This document shows positions 44,821 to 53,101 of a DNA stretch of 64,000 bases, piece by piece (position 1 is the first letter of the stretch; every line of letters starts with the position of its first letter). The translations under genes and the position numbers were made by a program. This DNA comes from Corynebacterium meitnerae (GTDB taxonomy: Bacteria > Actinomycetota > Actinomycetes > Mycobacteriales > Mycobacteriaceae): NCBI RefSeq assembly GCF_027570075.1, contig NZ_JAKMUS010000005.1, forward strand, positions 1 to 64,000, read 5' to 3'. The notes beneath the pieces were generated by a model. The model was given only the letters and a program-made list of their open reading frames with translations, ran no database searches and was not told where the DNA came from.

Positions 44821-45687
44821 CTAGCCCTCCAAAAAGGCCTTGATCGCGGGCCACTCACGTTCCAGTTGCTCTTCGCCAGCGGCGAAGTTCGCTTCCAGCT
44901 TGGGCACTTTGAGCTCCGTGCTCTCCACCATCATGTTTTCTGGGAAGAAGGCGTAAGCGCGACCTTCCTTTTCCAGTTCGATGATGCGGTCCTTGGAGCG
45001 GTTGTACTCATCCGGGCGCTCGATCGTGCGGCGCGCCACCTCGGGGTACTTCGGGAACATGCGGCGCACCATCGCCGGACGGCTGGCTTGCTCACGGACA
45101 TAGTCGCGGGACTTGGTGGCCAGGACGAGGAATTTGGAGTAGCCGGCCTTCTCCGCAGCGTCAATAACCAATCCGCCGCCATCACCCAGCGCACCGTCCA
45201 CGTACGGCGCACCGTCGATGTAGGCCATGGGCATGAGCATCGGCATGGTGGAAGAACAGCGAATGACCAGGTTAATAAAGTCCTCGTCCGTCAACCGGTC
45301 ATTATTGAATGCCACCGTCTCACCTGTGTCAGCGCGGACCGCTTCGACGTGGATGGTGGCTTCATTCGCATTAAAGGTCTCAATGTCGAAAGGCAGTAGA
45401 CCACCGCGGTCCTGGAACATGAACTCCGCGTTGAGCAGGCCACGCCCCATCGCGAGCGAACGCAGACCACCAATCTTCGGGTGTCCCATGAAGCTGGTGA
45501 ATGCTTCGTGGGTGCGCTCAGCGTCGCGGGAGAGCATATTCACGGCGTGGATCGCACCAGCGGAAACGCCCCCGACCCACCCAAATTGCACATCCTCATT
45601 GATCAGTTTCATGATCGCGGGGGCAGTGTATGAGTTTCGGGTTCCTCCGCCCTCAATAATCAGGGCGGTATCGCGTGCGTCAATCAT
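44821..45687 (-). CDS. Patatin-like phospholipase (paralogue 2)
   Basis: A 288-residue paralogue of the neighbouring patatin with the same catalytic features: EGGGTRNSY oxyanion loop, GGVSAGAIHA nucleophile elbow and VDGALGDGGG Asp motif. It differs mostly in the middle region that lines the acyl pocket, which may give a different lipid preference. The upstream region towards 45.7 kb is short (38 bp to the YihY stop). Confidence 0.9.
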   Translation of the reverse strand: MIDARDTALIIEGGGTRNSYTAPAIMKLINEDVQFGWVGGVSAGAIHAVNMLSRDAERTHEAFTSFMGHPKIGGLRSLAMGRGLLNAEFMFQDRGGLLPFDIETFNANEATIHVEAVRADTGETVAFNNDRLTDEDFINLVIRCSSTMPMLMPMAYIDGAPYVDGALGDGGGLVIDAAEKAGYSKFLVLATKSRDYVREQASRPAMVRRMFPKYPEVARRTIERPDEYNRSKDRIIELEKEGRAYAFFPENMMVESTELKVPKLEANFAAGEEQLEREWPAIKAFLEG

Positions 45688-45724
45688 GGTTCACCACTCT
45701 ACGGGTGAACTTTGTAATTTGCCG

Positions 45725-46888
45725 TTAGAAATCACTATCTATTTCATTCTTGTTTTTCTCATCCTGGCAAGTATCCCGCAGCACTTCCTCCGCCAGCCGC
45801 TCCAACCACGCGTCAATCCTGCGCCTGAATCTCACTGCGTTATCAGCACGGGGCGCCGCCTGAATCATGTCGCTGGCTTCAATCCCTTTCTGCAGCTCCT
45901 TGGCGCGCAGGATCTCCGCATCGAGTTTCACGCCGAGCAGCAGCACGATGTTCATCCCCCAGATGGCCACCAGCACAGCAAGCACCGCACCGAATGCGCC
46001 GTAGGCACTTCGCACACCGAAGGTGGACACGTACCACCCGAACAGCGCCCACTCCGCACCAATAATCAGCATGGCAAACACCGCGCCGACCGTAAGCAGC
46101 CGAAATCGCCCCGGCCGCACATTCGGCGCGAAGTAGAACAAGCAGGACAACAACACCACAGCGGTAACCACCACTGCCGGGTAGCGCAACCATTCCCACA
46201 CCGGTAAGAGGATCTGGTTGAGGTAGTTCACCACACCCTGCAGCCCCAACGGTTCGGCGATGGGCCCCACCACGGCATTAATAAGGTCCTCGCGCAGTAC
46301 CAGCGCCGCGACCACAACCACGAGTCCCGCCACCAAAAGCAGGGTGATCGCCCACATGTGCAGCCACGTGACCCACAAGCTGCGCCCCTCCGTCCGGCCA
46401 TAAATCACGTTGGTACTGCGCGAAAAAGCACGCACGTAGGCCGAAGCAGAGAGCAGGGAAATGATGATGGAGAGCACCAACGCGATCGTGCTCTGCGCGG
46501 GCGTGCCCACCACGGTGAGAAATAGGTCCATCGCCTGTGGCTGTAAAGCTTCGGGCACGGTGTTGCCAATGAAACCGCCAATCATGCCACGTAGCTCGTC
46601 CTGATCCGTCGGAAAGAGCAAGGTCACCGTGGAATAGAACGCCAGTAGCATCGGCGCAAATGCAGTGACGCTGAAAAACGTCATGGACGCACCACGGTCC
46701 GTGATCGCCAGCGGACCCAGATCAAAGACCGTGCGTGCCAGCACGAGCTTCCACGCTTTCTTCCCCAGCCGGTTACTCCGGTGCAGCACCTCAGAATCAT
46801 TCACGGCGGGGTCAAGGGTATCGATGGCGCCGGGGCCGTAGGGGCGGACGAGGGGTGGCCGGGTGCCGTCGATAAGCGAGTGCTCCAT
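45725..46888 (-). CDS. YihY/BrkB family membrane protein
   Basis: A 387-residue protein with a hydrophilic N-terminal 60 residues, six membrane helices and a charged C-terminal tail. DRGASMTFFSVTAFAPMLLAFYSTV and SLLSASAYVRAFSRSTNVIYGR are typical of the YihY (formerly RNase BN/BrkB) family. The family function is still unsettled. The start is probably leaderless: TAGGCT ends 6 bases before the ATG. The start codon region carries a GTCGATAAGC-type word at 46867. Divergent from a small membrane protein gene. Confidence 0.9.
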   Translation of the reverse strand: MEHSLIDGTRPPLVRPYGPGAIDTLDPAVNDSEVLHRSNRLGKKAWKLVLARTVFDLGPLAITDRGASMTFFSVTAFAPMLLAFYSTVTLLFPTDQDELRGMIGGFIGNTVPEALQPQAMDLFLTVVGTPAQSTIALVLSIIISLLSASAYVRAFSRSTNVIYGRTEGRSLWVTWLHMWAITLLLVAGLVVVVAALVLREDLINAVVGPIAEPLGLQGVVNYLNQILLPVWEWLRYPAVVVTAVVLLSCLFYFAPNVRPGRFRLLTVGAVFAMLIIGAEWALFGWYVSTFGVRSAYGAFGAVLAVLVAIWGMNIVLLLGVKLDAEILRAKELQKGIEASDMIQAAPRADNAVRFRRRIDAWLERLAEEVLRDTCQDEKNKNEIDSDF

Positions 46889-46894
46889 GAGCTC

Positions 46895-46913
46895 AGCCTA
46901 ACGTGAGTATGGT
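46895..46913. promoter_or_regulatory. Divergent leaderless -10 elements
   Basis: The minus-strand TAGGCT (46895-46900) serves the YihY gene. The plus-strand TATGGT (46908-46913) serves the ATG at 46920. The start codons are only 31 bp apart. Confidence 0.45.
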
Positions 46914-46919
46914 GTGACC

Positions 46920-47399
46920 ATGACTTCTGTGACCATGGCGGGCCTGTTCACACCCAACGGCGAGCTCGGCTTCAACGCGACCCCTGCTGAGTCCCTCTTC
47001 ATTCTGGCGTTGCTTTTCGTGCCAGCGCTTCTCATTCTGGCCATCGTCCTCGTCATACTGCGCCGCCGCCGTTCCCCGCAGGTCATCGCCGCGCGCACCC
47101 TCAAGGTTCACACGGCGAATCTTTCTCCCGACACCGATGAACTCATCGTGATCATCACGCTCGATCAAGACGCGTTCAAGGAACTTGTGCTTATCGACGG
47201 CCCCCGGCGCCTCACCTCCCCCACCTCCCGTCCCGTGACCTTCCAGACGGGAGTGCGCAGTGGCGTGCCAACACTTGACCCGAATACCGGTTGGACCATT
47301 CCGGTCACAAACGAGACGAAGGCCGAGCTCCGCGCTCTTCCCGCACAGCCCGGCGAATACGAGCTGACCACGATGCCCGTAGCCATCGTGGTGGAATAG
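46920..47399 (+). CDS. Small membrane protein, unknown function
   Basis: A 159-residue protein. The short N-terminus is followed by one long membrane helix at about residues 25-47 (SLFILALLFVPALLILAIVLVIL), an Arg cluster (RRRR) that places the rest in the cytoplasm, and a beta-rich domain of about 110 residues. I do not recognise a family. The ATG at 46920 is used with TATGGT 6 bases upstream; a GTG two codons earlier is possible. It converges on an MFS gene with 2 bases between stops. Confidence 0.68.
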   Translation: MTSVTMAGLFTPNGELGFNATPAESLFILALLFVPALLILAIVLVILRRRRSPQVIAARTLKVHTANLSPDTDELIVIITLDQDAFKELVLIDGPRRLTSPTSRPVTFQTGVRSGVPTLDPNTGWTIPVTNETKAELRALPAQPGEYELTTMPVAIVVE

Positions 47400-47401
47400 C
47401 G

Positions 47402-48610
47402 CTACGTGCGCACCAAATAACCCGATCGGATCTGCACCGTACGGATCACTGCTGAGACAAGCGCACCGGTTGCCAGCACCCAGTACGGCAGCGACGGGCC
47501 AACGTACCCATTCAGCCATTCAATGAGCGGCGGGAAACCGAAGCCGATGTAGGTGGCTACGTAATAGACACCGATGACGGAACCGCGCTTCTCCGGTGGG
47601 GAGAACGTGTCCACGTCCAGCAGCCCTTCGCGCAGACACAGGCCGTAGGCCAAGCCGAGGAAGACCGCGGCCACCACGAACAGGATGAGTGACGGCTTTG
47701 CCCCACCCAGTGCTGTCAGCACAAAGCCCGTGGCAGAGCACACCGCGCCAATCACACCGGAGACAGGTCCGAAGTGGAAGTGGCGGCCCAATGCCTGAAT
47801 GATCAGGCCCGAACCAAAAGCCACCACCGCGGCCACGCCCGGCATAAACGCGCTGGACTCAAAGTGCGCACCAACGCGTCCAGCCAGGACAATGACAGCA
47901 CTGGTCATCGAGGCAAAAACCCACAGGCCCATGGGGAACGCCGTGAGCAAGGCCTTCGCAGCAGACTTCTCAACCACCGGTGCAGATGCGAGTGCTTCAT
48001 GCTCTGGCGCCACCTGCACCTCATGGAAGCTGGGCACATCCCCGGCGCGGAAAGAATAAGCAATCGCAGCGATGGAGAGAATGATCGAAGCAATGTACGG
48101 GATGTAAATCGCATTATGCGCGCTAACCAGGTGCGCGATAATGCCCGAGGCAATCGGGCCAAGCATGAACCCGGATGTGAGGAAGATGCCGGCCAGCGTT
48201 GTACCGGAGGCCCCTCGCAGACGCCCCGCCCACGCAGTACCGGCGCTGACCACCAGGCCCACGCCAAGACCGATAACAAAGCGGGCCGTCAACAGCACCA
48301 CCGTGTTCTGCTGCCAGAACATCAGCGCCACGTTGCCCAGCATGGCCACCGTGGACCCAAGCAACACTGCCGGCCGGGAACCAAATCGGTCCGCCACCAA
48401 ACCGCCGGCAATGAGGCACGGGAACAACCCAAGTGCGTAAATGCCGTAAGCACTGTTGACCAGTAGCGTGGACATCTCCCAGTCCTCGCGCAGCACTACT
48501 AGCACGGAAGCAAAGTGGTTCGCGGCCCATCCCGCGCTAATCAAAAAGGCAACAGCGCTTGCGAACACAATGTTCGGCGAAGACGTCTTCTTACCCATGC
48601 TGGTAGCCAT
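47402..48610 (-). CDS. MFS transporter, divergent from D-serine dehydratase
   Basis: A 402-residue, 12-helix major facilitator. Motif A is visible as AGGLVADRFGSRPAVLLGS between helices 2 and 3, and RFVIGLGVGLVVSAGTAWAGRLRG follows in helices 4-5. GAGGAG lies 7 bases before the ATG at 48610, so the start is firm. It is divergent from dsdA across 125 bp containing repeated TGAAATCGAT sites, so the two genes may share control. Transport of D-serine or a related compound is a guess from position only. Confidence 0.85.
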   Translation of the reverse strand: MATSMGKKTSSPNIVFASAVAFLISAGWAANHFASVLVVLREDWEMSTLLVNSAYGIYALGLFPCLIAGGLVADRFGSRPAVLLGSTVAMLGNVALMFWQQNTVVLLTARFVIGLGVGLVVSAGTAWAGRLRGASGTTLAGIFLTSGFMLGPIASGIIAHLVSAHNAIYIPYIASIILSIAAIAYSFRAGDVPSFHEVQVAPEHEALASAPVVEKSAAKALLTAFPMGLWVFASMTSAVIVLAGRVGAHFESSAFMPGVAAVVAFGSGLIIQALGRHFHFGPVSGVIGAVCSATGFVLTALGGAKPSLILFVVAAVFLGLAYGLCLREGLLDVDTFSPPEKRGSVIGVYYVATYIGFGFPPLIEWLNGYVGPSLPYWVLATGALVSAVIRTVQIRSGYLVRT

Positions 48611-48635
48611 TCGGCAGCTCCTCCTCACTCACGGC

Positions 48636-48682
48636 TGAAATCGATGTTGAAATCGATAGCTGCGGTCGTCAGCTGAAATTGT
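48636..48682. promoter_or_regulatory. TGAAATCGAT direct repeats in the MFS-dsdA gap
   Basis: TGAAATCGAT at 48636-48645 and 48648-48657, with a degenerate third copy TGAAATTGT near 48674. The sites are 12 bp apart and lie between the divergent starts, as regulator sites would. Confidence 0.5.
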
Positions 48683-48721
48683 GACCCGCGTTACTATACA
48701 TGCTTTACGTGTTCGAACTCC

Positions 48722-48727
48722 TAGAAT
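48722..48727 (+). promoter_or_regulatory. -10 element TAGAAT of dsdA
   Basis: TAGAAT is followed by 8 bases and the ATG at 48736, with no ribosome binding site. Confidence 0.45.
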
Positions 48728-48735
48728 TGTCCTTT

Positions 48736-50016
48736 ATGAATTCCCCGATGATGCCGTGGGACCGTCCCGCCACTCCCCCGAAACAGCCGCTCTCGCTGCT
48801 TGGCGCTGTGGAAGCCCAACAGGAAGTGAGTTGGGCATGTAATCCCGACCATGTACCGGACGCACTTGATGCCACCGTCATCGCATCGGTGGAAGAGGCA
48901 GCGGCACGCCTTGACCGCTTTGCGCCATGGATCGCTGAAACCTTCCCCGACACGGCGCAGCCACCGCATCCGGGCCGAATCGAGTCAGCGCTCGAGCCTA
49001 TTCCGGATACGCAGGCCTACCTCTCCTCACTCATGGACCTCACCTTGCCCGGTGAATTGTGGGTCAAGCGCGATGACTCCCTACCCATCAGCGGTTCCAT
49101 CAAGGCCCGCGGCGGAATCCATGAGGTGCTTCGCCTGGCGGAGGAATACCCCGACCCCACCGCACGGGCTGAGCTCACGTTATCCGTTGCCTCCACTGGG
49201 AACCTCGGCCTGTCCGTGGGCACCATCGGCCCCCGGCTGGGCTTCCCCACCGTGGTGCACATGTCCACGGAGGCGAAGCAGTGGAAGAAGGATTCACTGC
49301 GTGCCGGCGGCGCCACTGTCATTGAGCACCCCGGGCTGTTCACAGAAACCGTCGCTGCCGCACGTGATGTTGCCGCGGATGATCCGGCCACCTTCTTCAT
49401 CGATGATGAAAACTCCCCCGGACTTTTCGCTGGCTATGCCGTGGCCGGTCAGCGCCTGAAAGCACAATTCGATGCCTTGGGTCGCACCTTCACCCCGGAG
49501 GCGCCACTCCACGTTTACCTCCCCTGCGGTGTTGGCGGCGGTCCCGGCGGCGTGGCTTTTGGTTTGAAGCTGGCTTTCGGGGATAACGTCCATTGCCACT
49601 TCGTTGAACCCGTGGCCAGCCCGTGTTTCATGCTGGGCGCGGCAACAGGAAAAGGCGCAGCGGTGAACTGCGCCGACTATGGGCCCAGCGGACGCACCGT
49701 CGCCGACGGCCTGGCCGTACAAAGCCCGTCACCTTTTGCTTTCGAACACGCCGCTCACCTGATCAGTGGATTCCACACCGTCGATGACGTGACCATTCTT
49801 GCCAGCGTCAATTGGCTGGAGCGCACCGCCGGCATGTCGGTGGAACCGTCGGCGGCCTCCGGGCTGACTATCCCGTGGCGCCTACCGGCTGCGGACGTCC
49901 CCGAAAACACCACACACTTGGTGTGGCTCACCGGTGGGGCACTCATCCCCGACCGGGACCGGGAACGGCTGCGCGGCCAAGCCGCCACAGCCGCCCTGCA
50001 GTGGAGCGCGCGCTAG
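48736..50016 (+). CDS. dsdA: D-serine dehydratase
   Basis: A 426-residue PLP enzyme of the DsdA type. The PLP lysine lies in LPISGSIKARGGIHEVL, the substrate/phosphate loop is VASTGNLGLSVG, and LPCGVGGGPGGVAFGLKL is the PLP phosphate-binding glycine run. WVKRDDSLPISGSIKARGG distinguishes it from threonine dehydratases. It converts D-serine to pyruvate and ammonia, detoxifying or using D-serine, which is abundant in urine and on some host surfaces. No dsdC-type LysR regulator is adjacent. Confidence 0.92.
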   Translation: MNSPMMPWDRPATPPKQPLSLLGAVEAQQEVSWACNPDHVPDALDATVIASVEEAAARLDRFAPWIAETFPDTAQPPHPGRIESALEPIPDTQAYLSSLMDLTLPGELWVKRDDSLPISGSIKARGGIHEVLRLAEEYPDPTARAELTLSVASTGNLGLSVGTIGPRLGFPTVVHMSTEAKQWKKDSLRAGGATVIEHPGLFTETVAAARDVAADDPATFFIDDENSPGLFAGYAVAGQRLKAQFDALGRTFTPEAPLHVYLPCGVGGGPGGVAFGLKLAFGDNVHCHFVEPVASPCFMLGAATGKGAAVNCADYGPSGRTVADGLAVQSPSPFAFEHAAHLISGFHTVDDVTILASVNWLERTAGMSVEPSAASGLTIPWRLPAADVPENTTHLVWLTGGALIPDRDRERLRGQAATAALQWSAR

Positions 50017-50036
50017 AGAACCATTCCACTAAAGCA

Positions 50037-51707
50037 CTATTGTGCTGCAGATTCCTTCGCCACTGCCTCACCCACGCGCTTACCGGAGTGGATGCAACCA
50101 CCAAGGAAGGTTCCTTCCAGCGCGTTCTTGCCGTGGTAGCCGCCGCCACCGAAGCCGGAAACCTCACCGCAGGCGTACAGGCCCGGGAATACGGAACCAT
50201 CACTGTGCAGTGCGCGCCCGTCCAAGTCGGTTTCCACGCCGCCGAGGGTCTTACGGGTGAGCACGTGCAGTTTGACGGCGATGAGGGGGCCCTTCTTTTC
50301 GTCGAGAAGCCTGTGCGGCTCCGCGCAACGCACAATCTTGTCGCCAAGGAAGTTCCGTGCAGTACGGATGTAGTTGATCTGCGCGTCCTTGGAGAAGGAG
50401 TTGGTCAGCTGCGCATCACGGTCAACGATCTGCTTGCGCACGAGATCCAGATCCACCTCAACCTCGTCATCGCCGAGCTCATTCATCTTGGCCACCAGCT
50501 CCTCCAAAGTGTCGGCGATAACCCAGTCAGCACCGTTGTCCATGAAGGCCTTCACCGCCGGGTGCGTGCCGGGGCCAAGCTTGCCAGCGAGCTTCTTGAT
50601 CGACTTATCAGTCAGATCCGGATTCTGCTCCGAGCCGGAGAAGATGAACTCCTTGTCCGCAATATGCTTGTTCAGCACGAACCAGGAGTAGCCGTGGCCC
50701 GTCCGCCCGATGTGGGCGAGTGCTGCGAGGTTATCCGAGCCCGGGAACAGGTTCGTGGGCAGGCGCTTGCCGGTTGCATCGAGCCACATTGACGACGGCC
50801 CCGGAATGATACGGATGCCGTGGCCTGGCCAGATCGGATCCCAGTTGATCATGCCCTCCGGGTAGTGCCACATGCGGTCCGTGTTCACCAGGTTCGCGCC
50901 GGCCTTCTCCGCGATCGTGATTCCGCGGCCATCGACATGCTCTGGCACACCCGTCACCATGTTCTTCGGGCACGGCCCCCAACGATCCTCCGGCCACATT
51001 TCGCGGACCTTGTCCACGTTGCCGCCGATGCCACCGGTGGAAATCACCACCGCGTCACCACGGATCTCAAACGGCTCCACCTCATCATTATTCGAGGCCT
51101 CACCGCGTGGTCGCGGATCATCTGCCAGCACCATTCCGCGCACGCCCACCGCGCGACCATTCTCCACGATGATCTCATCCATGCGGTGACGGAACTTGAA
51201 CTCCACCTTGCCGGCCTTTTCAGCACGCTCCACTGGCTCACGGAACACGCGCACGACCTCCGGACCGGTACCCCACGTGAGGTGGAAACGCGGCACTGTG
51301 TTGCCGTGACCGGACGCATCGCCCGAACCGCGCTCAGCCCAACCAACTGTTGGCAGCACGCGCAGTCCCAGTTCCTTCAGGTAACCGTGCATCTCATTCG
51401 ATGCGAAGCGGACGTACTCCCGGCCCCACTTCCGCGGCCAGTAATCATGATCCGCATCGTCATAGTCCGCAGAGTTCTGCCAGTCCGTCCAGGCCAGATC
51501 CTCAAAATCTTTCGCCCCCATGAGCTTCTGCTCCGGTGTGCCCACCATGAACAATCCGCCCAGGGACCAGAATGCCTGGCCACCCAAGTTTGCTCGACTT
51601 TCCTGCTCAATGAAGACAACCTTGCGGCCCGCCTTCACTGCTTCGTGCCCTGCCACCAGGCCTGCCAGGCCTGAGCCAACAATGATGATCGGTTCAGTTG
51701 ATTTCAT
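50037..51707 (-). CDS. FAD-binding dehydrogenase (fumarate reductase/ketosteroid dehydrogenase fold)
   Basis: A 556-residue flavoprotein. The dinucleotide-binding start IIIVGSGLAGLVAGHEAVKAG is at the N-terminus, and DAVVISTGGIGGN and the C-terminal GLYACGEVSGFGGGGYHGKNALEGTFLGGCIHSG complete the FAD site. It belongs to the FAD-binding domain 2 group, which includes fumarate reductases and 3-ketosteroid dehydrogenases; the substrate cannot be told. The ATG at 51707 is used because TACTAT ends 7 bases upstream, giving a leaderless mRNA, and the family starts at this point. It lies divergent from the sqdB-like gene. Confidence 0.88.
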   Translation of the reverse strand: MKSTEPIIIVGSGLAGLVAGHEAVKAGRKVVFIEQESRANLGGQAFWSLGGLFMVGTPEQKLMGAKDFEDLAWTDWQNSADYDDADHDYWPRKWGREYVRFASNEMHGYLKELGLRVLPTVGWAERGSGDASGHGNTVPRFHLTWGTGPEVVRVFREPVERAEKAGKVEFKFRHRMDEIIVENGRAVGVRGMVLADDPRPRGEASNNDEVEPFEIRGDAVVISTGGIGGNVDKVREMWPEDRWGPCPKNMVTGVPEHVDGRGITIAEKAGANLVNTDRMWHYPEGMINWDPIWPGHGIRIIPGPSSMWLDATGKRLPTNLFPGSDNLAALAHIGRTGHGYSWFVLNKHIADKEFIFSGSEQNPDLTDKSIKKLAGKLGPGTHPAVKAFMDNGADWVIADTLEELVAKMNELGDDEVEVDLDLVRKQIVDRDAQLTNSFSKDAQINYIRTARNFLGDKIVRCAEPHRLLDEKKGPLIAVKLHVLTRKTLGGVETDLDGRALHSDGSVFPGLYACGEVSGFGGGGYHGKNALEGTFLGGCIHSGKRVGEAVAKESAAQ

Positions 51708-51714
51708 AGGCCAA

Positions 51715-51720
51715 ATAGTA
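51715..51720 (-). promoter_or_regulatory. -10 element TACTAT of the FAD dehydrogenase gene
   Basis: The minus-strand TACTAT is followed by 7 bases and the ATG at 51707. Confidence 0.5.
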
Positions 51721-51883
51721 ACGTGAGCAAAACCACATTGAGGCGGTTTGAGTGAAAAATATTCCTCCCTGCCCCACAACTGCTCACAGGACAGACCCAG
51801 CAAACACCGAGAAGTCACGGTAACGTGAGCGAAAGACTTCCCAGAAGTTTTGGGAAAGAGAATAAGAAAGGTTGAATTCTACG

Positions 51884-53077
51884 ATGAAAATTGCGGTCCT
51901 CGGCGGCGATGGTTTTTGCGGATGGCCAGCATCCTTGCACCTTTCGGACATTGGACACGATGTCACCATCGTGGACAACCTTTCCCGGCGCCGGATCGAT
52001 GAGGAACTGGGCGCAGAATCCCTCACCCCCATCGCCACTATTGAGGAGCGTCTCGCCGCATGGGAGGAAGTCTCCGGCAAGACGATCAACTTCCGCAATA
52101 TCGATGTCGCGCAGGATTATGAAGGCCTGCTCGCCTTCATCAATGAATTCCAGCCTGACGCCATCATTCACTTCGCTGAGCAGCGCGCCGCACCGTATTC
52201 CATGAAGAACCCGGTGACCAAGCGCTACACCGTGGACAACAATGTCAACGCCACCCACAACCTGCTGGTTGCCGTGGTGGAATCCGGCCTGAACATCCAC
52301 ATCGTCCACCTGGGCACCATGGGTGTGTACGGCTACGGCACCGCCGGCATGAAGATTCCGGAAGGCTACCTGGACATCAAGGTGGATACAGGCGAGGAGC
52401 TCATTGACCAGGAGATCCTCTACCCCACCAACCCAGGGTCGGTGTACCACATGACGAAGGTGCTGGACCAGAACCTGTTTGCCTACTACGCCAAGAACGA
52501 CGAGCTGCGTATTACGGACCTGCACCAGGGCATCATCTGGGGTACCCACACCCCGCAGACGGAACGCGATAAGCGCCTGATCAACCGCTTCGACTACGAC
52601 GGCGATTATGGCACCGTGCTCAACCGCTTCCTCATGCAGGCCGCCATCGGCTACCCGCTTACCGTGCACGGCACCGGTGGTCAGACCCGCGCGTTCATTC
52701 ACATCCGTGACATGGTCAAGTGCATCCAGCTGGCACTGGAGAACCCGCCGGCCAATGGTGACCGCGTGAAGATCTTCAACCAGATGACGGAAACCCACCG
52801 CGTGCGCGATCTTGCCCAGCTGGTGGCCAAGATTTCCGGCACCGACTTCGCCCTCGTTCCCAACCCGCGCAAGGAAGCGGATGAGAACGAGCTTCACGTC
52901 ACCAACGACACCTTCCTCAGCCTCGGTTTGCAGCCCACCAAGCTCGCCGAAGGTCTCCTCCAGGAGGTTGAGGACGTGGCCAAGAAGTACGCCGACCGCG
53001 TTGACCGTTCCAAGATCCCGGCCCGCTCCCTGTGGACACACAACCAGTCCGAGGGTGTTCCTGAGTCTGAGCGTTAA
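51884..53077 (+). CDS. sqdB: UDP-sulfoquinovose synthase
   Basis: A 397-residue extended short-chain dehydrogenase. The NAD loop is VLGGDGFCGWPASLHL, and IVDNLSRRRIDEELG, HFAEQRAAPYSMKN and NPGSVYHMTKVLDQ (Tyr-x-x-x-Lys) are characteristic of SQD1/SqdB. GIIWGTHTPQT and TRAFIHIRDMVKCI are also conserved there. It makes UDP-sulfoquinovose from UDP-glucose and sulfite. A glycosyltransferase gene 24 bases downstream fits the role of sulfolipid synthase. The ATG at 51884 follows the family N-terminus; AAAGG lies about 13 bases upstream. Confidence 0.9.
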   Translation: MKIAVLGGDGFCGWPASLHLSDIGHDVTIVDNLSRRRIDEELGAESLTPIATIEERLAAWEEVSGKTINFRNIDVAQDYEGLLAFINEFQPDAIIHFAEQRAAPYSMKNPVTKRYTVDNNVNATHNLLVAVVESGLNIHIVHLGTMGVYGYGTAGMKIPEGYLDIKVDTGEELIDQEILYPTNPGSVYHMTKVLDQNLFAYYAKNDELRITDLHQGIIWGTHTPQTERDKRLINRFDYDGDYGTVLNRFLMQAAIGYPLTVHGTGGQTRAFIHIRDMVKCIQLALENPPANGDRVKIFNQMTETHRVRDLAQLVAKISGTDFALVPNPRKEADENELHVTNDTFLSLGLQPTKLAEGLLQEVEDVAKKYADRVDRSKIPARSLWTHNQSEGVPESER

Positions 53078-53101
53078 ACAGACGCCACAGCCACTAAAAC
53101 C

